Source of the DNA: an uncultured Clostridia bacterium
GTDB lineage: Bacteria > Bacillota > Clostridia > TANB77 > CAG-508
DNA length: 5,444 nucleotides
Direction of reading: 5' to 3'
Assembly: GCA_947632525.1 (NCBI GenBank)
Contig: CANRPQ010000081.1
Span: 1-5,444 of the forward strand
Positions within the stretch are counted from its first letter, which is position 1, and every line of letters starts with the position of its first letter. This document shows, piece after piece, positions 1-5,007 of this stretch. The notes beneath the pieces were generated by a model. The model had not been told where the DNA came from, searched no databases, and saw only the letters and a list, made by a program, of their open reading frames with translations. Made by a program: the position numbers and the translations under genes.

Positions 1-74
1 GCATATTTATTCTAAGTTTTGAAGTACTTTTTTCAAAAAATACAAAATGATGTATTATACGATTGTATTTAAGA

Positions 75-80
75 TATAAT
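75..80 (+). promoter_or_regulatory. possible promoter -10 box ahead of the inverted-repeat element
   Basis: A perfect TATAAT lies here. A transcript from it would start near 86-88, just before the inverted-repeat element at 100. No good -35 hexamer is found 16-18 bases upstream (the stretch around 51-57 reads tgtatta), and in DNA this AT-rich a TATAAT is common by chance. It is recorded only because its placement would let the element be transcribed as an RNA of its own or as part of the rsmA leader. Confidence 0.25.
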
Positions 81-99
81 AAATTTTATAAAAATTAAT

Positions 100-264
100 A
101 AATTCCGAGCATTAGTAGAATGAAAGTGCAGACCGCGCAGTGTTTGAGCGAAGCGAGCATGAAGCACCTCTCTTTTATTTCGTGCCAAGAAATCTTTGAT
201 TTCTTGTGCACAATAGAAGGTGCGACAGCAAGGTCAAACGATATTCTACTAATGCTCGGAATTT
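100..264. repeat. 165-bp element with perfect 22-bp terminal inverted repeats (MITE-like or structured RNA)
   Basis: The arms at 100-121 and 243-264 are perfect reverse complements (the left arm begins AAATTCCGAGC, the right arm ends GCTCGGAATTT). The 121-bp interior is clearly richer in G and C than its surroundings and contains further nested pairings: GTTTGA 142-147 with TCAAAC 234-239, GCACCT 164-169 with AGGTGC 218-223, and a strong hairpin in which CAAGAAATC pairs with GATTTCTTG around a TTT loop (about 186-206), extended by GTGC/GCAC after a one-base bulge. It also holds GCGAAGC (148-154), a sequence known to form a very stable mini-hairpin. No transposase gene and no convincing target-site duplication are visible. 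The open frame running through it from about 121 has no ribosome binding site and no recognisable protein, so it is not called. The element could be a non-autonomous mobile repeat or a structured RNA; the sequence alone does not decide. Confidence 0.7.
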
Positions 265-401
265 TAACTAATATAATAATTTGTATTAAATTCTCTTACT
301 TATATCGCATAATGCTTAAAAATATGTTAATATATATGTGTATTAAACAAAAGAATGTAAATAGCTGAAATAAATTTTAAAAAATTTATATATTTAAATA
401 C
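265..401. other. AT-rich spacer ahead of rsmA
   Basis: This stretch joins the inverted-repeat element to the rsmA ribosome binding site. It should hold the rsmA promoter, if that is not further upstream. Several -10-like matches occur (for example CATAAT at 308-313), but none has a well-spaced -35, so no promoter is called. No gene or RNA family was recognised. Confidence 0.4.
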
Positions 402-414
402 AGAGGTAAGAATA

Positions 415-1287
415 ATGAATTCTATTTTAGATGAAACTAAATTTTTAATAAAAAAATATAATATCAGTGCCAATAAAAGTTTAGGGCAAAATTTTTTAAT
501 TGATGATAATGCAGTTGATACTATTATTTCATCTGCTCAAATTAATAAAAATGATTTTGTAATTGAAATTGGCCCTGGACTTGGAACTTTAACATCAAAG
601 TTATTAGAACAAGCAGGGAAAGTAACCGCCATTGAATTAGATAATAAAATGGTTTCTATATTAGAAGAACGCTTTAAGTTTTATAATAATTTTGAAATTA
701 TTCATGAAGATGTACTAAAAGTTGATTTACATGATTTAATTAAGCAAGCATTATTACTTTCAAATGGTCAATTAAAAAATGTTAAAATTGTAGCTAATCT
801 TCCTTATTATATTACAACACCAATTATTATGAAATTATTAGAAGATAGGTTACCTGTAGAAACTATTACAGTTATGGTTCAAAAAGAAGTAGCTGATAGA
901 TTAACTGCTATTCCTGGTGGAAAAAATACAGGAGCTATTACTTACTGCGTTTATTATTATTGTGAAGCAAAACAAGTTATATTAGTGCCTAATTCTTCAT
1001 TTATCCCTGCTCCAGAAGTAAATTCAGAAGTTATTCAATTAAAAGTAAGGAAGGTTTTTCCAGTAGAATTACAAAATGAAGATTTATTTTTTAAAGTTAT
1101 AAAAGCTAGCTTTATGCAAAGACGAAAAACTTTATTAAATGGTCTTTCAAACGCAGGAATTGCATCTAAAGAGGTAATTAAAAAAATGTTATTAGATTTA
1201 AATTTATCAGAAAATGTACGTGGTGAAAGCCTTACAATTAATCAATTTGCAGATATTAGTAATTATTTAATAAAACCATGCAACTAA
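415..1287 (+). CDS. rsmA: 16S rRNA (adenine1518-N6/adenine1519-N6)-dimethyltransferase RsmA (KsgA)
   Basis: RsmA uses S-adenosylmethionine to dimethylate two adjacent adenines in the 3'-terminal hairpin of 16S rRNA, a late small-subunit maturation step in the cytoplasm. The 290-residue product has the usual family length. Motifs appear in order: LGQNFLID (23-30), the SAM-binding loop EIGPGLGTLT (51-60), the acidic residue ending motif II in IELD (73-76), ED at 98-99, the catalytic NLPYY (128-132), VQKEVADRL (155-163), FIPAPEVNSEVI (196-207), and the C-terminal RRKTLLN (236-242). The final 50 or so residues form the small helical domain. The ATG is preceded at a good distance by AGAGGT (402-407), which supports this start. 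It stands alone on the plus strand, facing mazF, and its last codons form the left arm of a terminator stem. In many Bacillota rsmA follows the RNase M5 gene; that is not so here, where a repeat element sits upstream. Confidence 0.97.
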   Translation: MNSILDETKFLIKKYNISANKSLGQNFLIDDNAVDTIISSAQINKNDFVIEIGPGLGTLTSKLLEQAGKVTAIELDNKMVSILEERFKFYNNFEIIHEDVLKVDLHDLIKQALLLSNGQLKNVKIVANLPYYITTPIIMKLLEDRLPVETITVMVQKEVADRLTAIPGGKNTGAITYCVYYYCEAKQVILVPNSSFIPAPEVNSEVIQLKVRKVFPVELQNEDLFFKVIKASFMQRRKTLLNGLSNAGIASKEVIKKMLLDLNLSENVRGESLTINQFADISNYLIKPCN

Positions 1288-1305
1288 ATTAGTGCATGGT
1301 TTTAT
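1270..1305. terminator. bidirectional terminator hairpin shared by rsmA and mazF
   Basis: Positions 1270-1281 pair perfectly with 1294-1305 (core AAAACCATGC with GCATGGTTTT), a 12-bp stem around a 12-base loop that can pair further (ACTAA with TTAGT). The T-rich 3' flank on plus (GGTTTTATAATAAAT) and the matching flank on minus (GGTTTTATTAAAT) let it stop transcripts from both sides. The left arm lies inside rsmA (codons for K287, P288 and C289), and the stop codon TAA is in the loop. The mazF stop lies 18 bases from the other arm. The U-tract is short (UUUUA), so efficiency may be moderate. Confidence 0.75.
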
Positions 1306-1323
1306 AATAAATAATATCATAAT

Positions 1324-1674
1324 TTATTCTTCTAATCCAAAGCTAACTCCTAGTGCATTATTAATTTTAGAAATAATTTTTTCATCATCAATATGCCCTA
1401 TTTTTTCTCTTAAACGGCTTTTATCAATTGTTCTAATTTGTTCCGCTAACACTACTGACTCTGATTTTAGTCCACTCTGATTTGGCTCTATTTCTATATG
1501 TGTAGGTAATTTTGCTTTTCCTGTTTGTGATGTAATTGCTGCTGCGATTACAGTTGGACTATGCTTATTCCCTACATCATTTTGAATAATTAATACTGGT
1601 CTAATTCCCCCTTGCTCAGATCCAATTACTGGACTTAAGTCAGCATAAAACATATCTCCTCTTTTTACTACCAT
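1324..1674 (-). CDS. mazF: MazF/PemK-family endoribonuclease toxin (EndoA type), no adjacent antitoxin
   Basis: This is a cytoplasmic, sequence-specific, ribosome-independent mRNA interferase. The 116-residue protein matches the Bacillus subtilis EndoA (NdoA) type closely: VKRGDMFYADLSPVIGSEQG at 3-22, then GIRPVLIIQND, SPTVIAAAITSQ (39-50), LPTHIEI, and SVVLAEQIRTIDKSRL. Arg25 and Thr48, which correspond to the EndoA catalytic pair, are both present, so the toxin looks active. B. subtilis EndoA cleaves at UACAU; the specificity here is not readable from sequence. The start is supported by AGGAG at 1684-1688, nine bases before the ATG. In B. subtilis and many relatives a ribbon-helix-helix antitoxin gene lies directly upstream, often behind alr. 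Here only about 98 noncoding bases separate it from a YdcC-like gene, and no antitoxin is present on either side, so the partner must be elsewhere or lost. Confidence 0.95.
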   Translation of the reverse strand: MVVKRGDMFYADLSPVIGSEQGGIRPVLIIQNDVGNKHSPTVIAAAITSQTGKAKLPTHIEIEPNQSGLKSESVVLAEQIRTIDKSRLREKIGHIDDEKIISKINNALGVSFGLEE

Positions 1675-1761
1675 TCTTCTTCACTCCTAATATTTGTATA
1701 TTTAAGGTTTTTATATTGATATATTTTAATATTAGTTTGAGATAAATATAGTTAAAAGAGA

Positions 1762-1790
1762 ATTATAATATTTTAGTATTGCGCTACAAA
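1762..1790 (-). promoter_or_regulatory. possible weak promoter for mazF
   Basis: On the minus strand a TATAAT box (complement of 1762-1767) lies about 17 bases after a poor -35 candidate, TTTGTA (complement of 1785-1790), overlapping the end of the YdcC-like gene. It would allow mazF to be transcribed separately. The -35 is weak and the region very AT-rich, so cotranscription with the upstream gene is equally possible. Confidence 0.25.
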
Positions 1791-2480
1791 TCCATAATCT
1801 TGCAAGTGAAATGCTAGTATATCTTGTTCTTTTAAACTATTGATTTTTATCTCTGTATATAATATGTAAACTAGATTTTTTTGGTTCTTATCTTGTACGA
1901 TTAATTTTTCAATAGTCCCTGTTATTTTATCTATAACTAGCTTTTTACTTGATACATAAGGATTTTGACTGTCTAATTTTACTTCCATTATTATTTTATT
2001 ATTTTCTTCATACAATTTGGTACCAGACCCGTTTGTTTTTGCACTTTTATAATCTTCTATAAAAGAATTTAGCCATAAAAAGTTGTCTGTTAAGTACTTA
2101 TAATTATCATAAATTGTGGTTAAATTTAGTTTTGAATTATGAATTGTTAATTTATTACCGTCATAAGTTGTTTCTAACCCTTGAATATTGCTTGGTTCCT
2201 TTACTATTTGCTTTTCTATATTAGGACTAGCAAAGCTTTGATGTAAAATATATTTAGTTTCGTTTTTATTACTTTCTACTTGTACTTCAACTTCTGCATC
2301 ATAAGAACTAATATTTAAAATATATTCCTCTATTTCTTCTAGAGTTTTGTTACTTAAATTATTTCCAAAATTTAAATTTTTATTAGCATTTTTAAAGAAA
2401 AAATACAAAATAGTAGAAATAACAATAAGAATTAAAATTAGAATAGTGATAATTAAAATTAATTTTTTATTTGGTTTCAT
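1773..2480 (-). CDS. YdcC/LolA-like membrane-anchored protein of unknown function
   Basis: The product, 235 residues from the preferred start, has a lysine-bearing N-terminus (MKPNKKL), then one hydrophobic segment of about 23 residues rich in I and L, then an extracytoplasmic domain of about 200 residues. The domain alternates polar and hydrophobic residues, as in the beta-sheet proteins annotated as LolA-like or outer-membrane-lipoprotein-sorting-like in Bacillota (YdcC of B. subtilis is one). Typical stretches are YDAEVEVQVESN, LETTYDGNKL, NYKYLTDNFLW and KLVIDKITGTIEKLIV. There is no cysteine and so no lipobox; it is anchored by the uncleaved helix rather than by lipid. An ATG four codons upstream (2490-2492) is rejected as start because its GGAGG is the Shine-Dalgarno for the ATG at 2478-2480. 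It lies just upstream of mazF on the same strand, echoing the ydcC-alr-ndoAI-ndoA order. The family link rests on pattern and synteny and is moderate; the biochemical role is unknown. Confidence 0.75.
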   Translation of the reverse strand: MKPNKKLILIITILILILIVISTILYFFFKNANKNLNFGNNLSNKTLEEIEEYILNISSYDAEVEVQVESNKNETKYILHQSFASPNIEKQIVKEPSNIQGLETTYDGNKLTIHNSKLNLTTIYDNYKYLTDNFLWLNSFIEDYKSAKTNGSGTKLYEENNKIIMEVKLDSQNPYVSSKKLVIDKITGTIEKLIVQDKNQKNLVYILYTEIKINSLKEQDILAFHLQDYGFVAQY

Positions 2481-2485
2481 AACTA

Positions 2486-2490
2486 CCTCC
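2486..2490 (-). promoter_or_regulatory. ribosome binding site that decides the start of the YdcC-like gene
   Basis: On the minus strand the sequence reads ATGGAGGTAGTTATG. GGAGG lies five bases before the second ATG (2478-2480), the ideal spacing. The first ATG overlaps GGAGG and has only an AT-rich repeat upstream, without a ribosome binding site of its own. This favours the shorter 235-residue protein. Confidence 0.75.
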
Positions 2491-2572
2491 ATTTATTTAT
2501 ATTTTAATAAACAGCACATAATAATATCTTTCATTTATTTATATTTAATAAATAGCATATAATAATATCTTT
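2490..2572. repeat. direct tandem duplication, two copies of about 42 bp
   Basis: Copy one (2490-2531) and copy two (2532-2572) both run from CATTTATTTATATT to AATAATATCTTT. By eye they differ by one missing T and two C-to-T changes. The duplicated block is the immediate 5' region of the YdcC-like gene, up to its Shine-Dalgarno. Copy two contains the left arm of the inverted repeat at 2550-2715. The few differences suggest a recent duplication, probably by slippage. Confidence 0.8.
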
Positions 2573-2715
2573 TTTTTATCTCGTACGCTCGTCTCATTGG
2601 CGTATGGTCCTAAGTTATATATATTTTTTAAAATAATAGCGTTGCTCTATAGTGTATTCTAAGCAAATGTTCCTCGACTCCTCGATATGCAAAAAGATAT
2701 TATTATATGCTATTT
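2550..2715. repeat. 166-bp element with perfect 25-bp inverted repeats around a GC-richer core
   Basis: Positions 2550-2574 (starting AAATAGCATATAATAATATC) and 2691-2715 (ending GATATTATTATATGCTATTT) are perfect reverse complements. The 116-bp core between them has more G and C than its surroundings. It contains a local hairpin, CGTACGC (2582-2588) with GCGTATG (2600-2606, one G-U pair), and on the minus strand a short direct repeat in TCGAGGAGTCGAGGAAC. No reading frame in the core looks like a protein. As RNA on either strand the arms would close a long stem. It could be a MITE-like insertion, a structured leader of the YdcC-like gene, or an orphan structured RNA; no known RNA family was recognised. 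Confidence 0.65.
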
Positions 2716-2790
2716 TATATGTTTTTTATATGCTATTTTATATGCTATTTTTGTATGTTATTTTTATATGTTGTTTTATATTATATTTTT
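2704..2790. repeat. degenerate 12-13-bp tandem repeat array
   Basis: About seven units resemble TATATGCTATTT: 2704-2715, 2716-2726 (one base short, with T replacing CTA), 2727-2738 and 2739-2750 (both exact), then the drifting units 2751-2763, 2764-2776 and 2777-2790. The first unit lies in the right arm of the inverted repeat. Spacers are absent, so it is a simple tandem array and not CRISPR. A reading frame through it would be a repetitive F/Y/L/M peptide without a ribosome binding site, which is an artefact of the repeat. Confidence 0.75.
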
Positions 2791-2804
2791 ATAGTGAAGA
2801 AATT

Positions 2805-2833
2805 AAAAAGAGAATTATTGCTAATTCTCTTTT
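2805..2833 (-). terminator. rho-independent terminator of the rodA-dusB operon
   Basis: Positions 2806-2817 pair perfectly with 2822-2833, a 12-bp stem (AAAAGAGAATTA with TAATTCTCTTTT). On the minus strand the loop reads GCAA, a stable GNRA tetraloop, and the stem ends in CTCTTTTT, giving the U-tract. It lies about ten bases past the dusB stop. The near symmetry might also stop plus-strand transcription, but no plus-strand gene is seen here. Confidence 0.88.
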
Positions 2834-2841
2834 ATCTATAT

Positions 2842-3813
2842 TCATAAATTTTTAAAGTATTCTGTAAGACAAGTTATCAGTTCTTTTTTTGTTTCTATTT
2901 GATTTATTTTTTGTCTAATACTACTTGCATCTTTTAAGCCTTTTAAATAATAAGTCATATATTTTCTTAATTCTTTAATTCCGGTGGTTTCTCCTAAATG
3001 TTGTACTTGTAATTCTATATGTTCTAACATAATATTTAATTTTTCTTCTTTAGTTATTTGTGTAACTTCATTTCCTTGCAAATATTCTTTTACTTGCTTG
3101 AAAATCCATGGATTACCAATAGATTCTCTTCCTATCATTATTCCGTCTACATTAGTGGTTTCAAACATTTTTAAAGCATCCTCTGGTGATTTAATATCTC
3201 CATTCCCTATGACAGGAATAGAAACTGAATTTTTAACTTCTTTAATGATATTCCAATCTGCTACACCTGTGTAAAATTCTTCTCTAGTTCTACCATGAAT
3301 TGTAATAGCTGATATCCCTGCTTTTTCTGCCATTTTAGCAAATTCTATGCAATTTATATGTTCTTTATCCCAGCCTTTTCTTATTTTTAATGTTACTGGC
3401 ACTGTAGAATTTGTTACTACTGCTTCAATAATTTTTTGTGCTAATTCTATATCTAACATTAGCCTGCTTCCGTCACCATTTTTTACAACTTTAGGAGCAG
3501 GGCACCCCATGTTGATATCTACTATATCTGCTATTTTACTAACTTCTTTTGCACCATATGCCATTGCTTCTACGTCATTTCCAAAAATTTGCACAGCTAC
3601 AGGTTTTGTTTCATCTCTCATGTTTAGTAACTGTTTAGTTTTTTCATCATTATAAAAAAGACCTTTACTGCTTACCATTTCTGTGCAGACTAATCCTGGT
3701 TCAAATTTTTCGCATATTATACGAAATGGCAGGTTAGTAATCCCTGCCATTGGAGCTAATAATATGTTATTTTTTAGTTTTACATTCCCTATTTTTAATT
3801 CTTGTAAATACAT
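2842..3813 (-). CDS. dusB: tRNA dihydrouridine synthase, DusB-type
   Basis: This FMN-dependent enzyme reduces specific uridines in the tRNA D-loop to dihydrouridine with NADPH, in the cytoplasm. The product is 323 residues from the preferred start, a normal length. Counting from the upstream ATG at 3823-3825, the TIM-barrel motifs are APMAGITNLPFR (24-35, FMN binding), TEMVSSKGL (48-56), VQIFGND (78-84), DINMGCPAPKVVKNGDGSRL (103-122, catalytic Cys108), TLKIRKGWD (145-153), IHGRTREEFYTGVADW (176-191), IPVIGNGDI (203-211) and GIMIGRESIGNPWIF (228-242). A C-terminal helical tRNA-recognition domain follows. The upstream ATG (3823-3825) lacks a ribosome binding site, and its following GGAG is well spaced for the ATG at 3811-3813, which is chosen. 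It follows rodA after 26 bases and precedes the terminator at 2805, so the two genes are probably cotranscribed. The DusB subtype is the usual one for this motif set; the exact target uridines are not readable. Confidence 0.95.
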   Translation of the reverse strand: MYLQELKIGNVKLKNNILLAPMAGITNLPFRIICEKFEPGLVCTEMVSSKGLFYNDEKTKQLLNMRDETKPVAVQIFGNDVEAMAYGAKEVSKIADIVDINMGCPAPKVVKNGDGSRLMLDIELAQKIIEAVVTNSTVPVTLKIRKGWDKEHINCIEFAKMAEKAGISAITIHGRTREEFYTGVADWNIIKEVKNSVSIPVIGNGDIKSPEDALKMFETTNVDGIMIGRESIGNPWIFKQVKEYLQGNEVTQITKEEKLNIMLEHIELQVQHLGETTGIKELRKYMTYYLKGLKDASSIRQKINQIETKKELITCLTEYFKNL

Positions 3814-3819
3814 TTTATA

Positions 3820-3823
3820 CTCC
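3820..3823 (-). promoter_or_regulatory. ribosome binding site that decides the dusB start
   Basis: The minus strand reads ATGGAGTATAAAATG. GGAG (complement of 3820-3823) lies six bases before the second ATG (3811-3813). The first ATG is preceded only by A/T bases. The same arrangement, an ATG overlapping the Shine-Dalgarno of the real start four codons later, occurs at the YdcC-like gene. Confidence 0.65.
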
Positions 3824-3839
3824 ATTTTATATTTTTAAA

Positions 3840-4946
3840 TTATTCTATAAACAATGTTTTTTGCCTACGTCCACTAATACTTAATAATATTGCAATTAGA
3901 ATTAAATTTGTAAGTAATGAGCTTCCACCATAACTAACAAAAGGAAGTGGTATTCCTGTAATTGGTAATAGTCCCATTGTCATTCCTATATTTTCTAGCA
4001 TGTGAAAGAAAAATATTCCAGCAATTCCTGCAGCTATATATGAACCTGCATCATCTCTTGCGGTTTTAGCTACTTTAATTGCTTTGGTTATTAAAATCAT
4101 ATATAATATAATAATTGCTGCACCTGCTATAAATCCTAGTTCTTCACCTATTACAGCAAATATAAAGTCGGTTGTTTTAGGATACAAATATCCCAATTGT
4201 GTTTGATTTCCCTTTAGAAGTCCCATACCTAAAACTTGTCCCGCTCCAATTGCTAACTTAGATTGTATAATGTTATACCCTGCACCTCTTGGGTCAATAT
4301 CCGGGTTCAAATATACATCAATTCTTGATTTGGCGTGCTCTGGTAAAATAAAAAAGTATGCAATAGGTACTAGTATTACAATTATCAAAAATGCTGTTAT
4401 TATATATCTCTTTCTTATTCCTGCTACAAATAGCATAAATATAAGTGAAAATGCAAATGCTAGTGCAGTTCCATAGTCTGGCTGTTTTACAATTAATAAA
4501 ATTGGTACTATAGCAGTTAGTATAATCAATCCTAGTTTCCAAAAACGGTTAATTTCGTCTTTTCCCTTTTTTTGAATAATTATTATAACATCTGCAAGGA
4601 ATAATGTAACTGCAATTTTAGCAAATTCTGCTGGTTGGAAAGAAAATGGACCTATTGTAAACCAACTTTTGGCACCATTAATTGGCTCTGTAAATAAAAC
4701 TGCTATTAATAAAATAATACTAATTCCATATAAAGCAGGTGATATTTTACTAAGCCAATCATAATCTATTAAAATTACGCAAATCATTACTGGTACACTA
4801 ATTGCTAGCCATATTATTTGCTTTTTCAATTCATCATAATCAGAATTTTGAGTGGCAGAAAATAGTGCTATCAACCCAATTACAATTAGTAAAAGAGTAC
4901 ATACTAAAATTCCCCACTCAATATTTTTTAATATCTTTTTTTTCAT
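3840..4946 (-). CDS. rodA: RodA, SEDS-family peptidoglycan glycosyltransferase for cell elongation
   Basis: RodA polymerises lipid II into glycan strands in the cytoplasmic membrane, working with a class B penicillin-binding protein and the Mre machinery to build the side wall. The 368-residue protein has about ten hydrophobic segments. SEDS signatures include GLIALFSAT (24-32), GAKSWFTIGPFSFQPAEFAK (91-110), VKQPDYGTALAF (153-164), the large outer loop with IDPRGAGYNIIQSKLAIGAG (217-236), YPKTTDFIFAVIGEELGF (255-272), and GIPLPFVSYGGSSLLTN (331-347). Asp260 corresponds to the loop aspartate thought to be catalytic in RodA and FtsW. The outer-loop sequence and the MGLLPITGIPLPFVSYGG ending fit RodA better than FtsW. 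GAGGA four to five bases before the ATG supports the start. A same-strand gene ends 61 bases upstream and dusB follows after 26 bases, suggesting an operon. In many Bacillota rodA lies near pbp2, mre or min genes; those would be beyond the right edge. Confidence 0.95.
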   Translation of the reverse strand: MKKKILKNIEWGILVCTLLLIVIGLIALFSATQNSDYDELKKQIIWLAISVPVMICVILIDYDWLSKISPALYGISIILLIAVLFTEPINGAKSWFTIGPFSFQPAEFAKIAVTLFLADVIIIIQKKGKDEINRFWKLGLIILTAIVPILLIVKQPDYGTALAFAFSLIFMLFVAGIRKRYIITAFLIIVILVPIAYFFILPEHAKSRIDVYLNPDIDPRGAGYNIIQSKLAIGAGQVLGMGLLKGNQTQLGYLYPKTTDFIFAVIGEELGFIAGAAIIILYMILITKAIKVAKTARDDAGSYIAAGIAGIFFFHMLENIGMTMGLLPITGIPLPFVSYGGSSLLTNLILIAILLSISGRRQKTLFIE

Positions 4947-5007
4947 GCTATTCCTCGCATTTATCGCACAAAATTGTTATTACCATACTTTTTAAAGCAT
5001 ATCTATT

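Noticed and set aside
120..368. An 82-residue open frame running through the 165-bp element and its right flank
   Set aside because: No ribosome binding site, its sequence is dictated by the inverted-repeat element, and the product resembles no family.
1675..1772. A short antitoxin gene just upstream of mazF
   Set aside because: Only 98 bases are available, they are AT-rich with stops, and a ribbon-helix-helix antitoxin needs more than 200.
1773..2480. Lipoprotein signal (lipobox) in the YdcC-like protein
   Set aside because: The protein contains no cysteine, so it cannot be lipidated; the N-terminal helix is taken as a membrane anchor.
2604..2616. GGTCCTAAG, a string also found in a conserved 23S rRNA helix
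   Set aside because: The match is only nine bases and the flanks do not continue the rRNA sequence, so it is chance.
2575..2690. A T-box or other riboswitch in the core upstream of the YdcC-like gene
   Set aside because: I could not find the T-box consensus or another aptamer signature, and no terminator lies between it and the gene.
2704..2790. CRISPR-like regular repetition
   Set aside because: Units are 12-13 bp with no unique spacers, and there are no cas genes in the window.
2652..2855. A 67-residue hydrophobic open frame rich in F, Y, L and M
   Set aside because: It is the translation of the 12-bp tandem repeat and runs across the terminator into the end of dusB; no ribosome binding site.
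4318..4542. A 74-residue frame on the minus strand inside rodA
   Set aside because: It is an alternative frame within a clearly conserved membrane protein and has no supporting signal.
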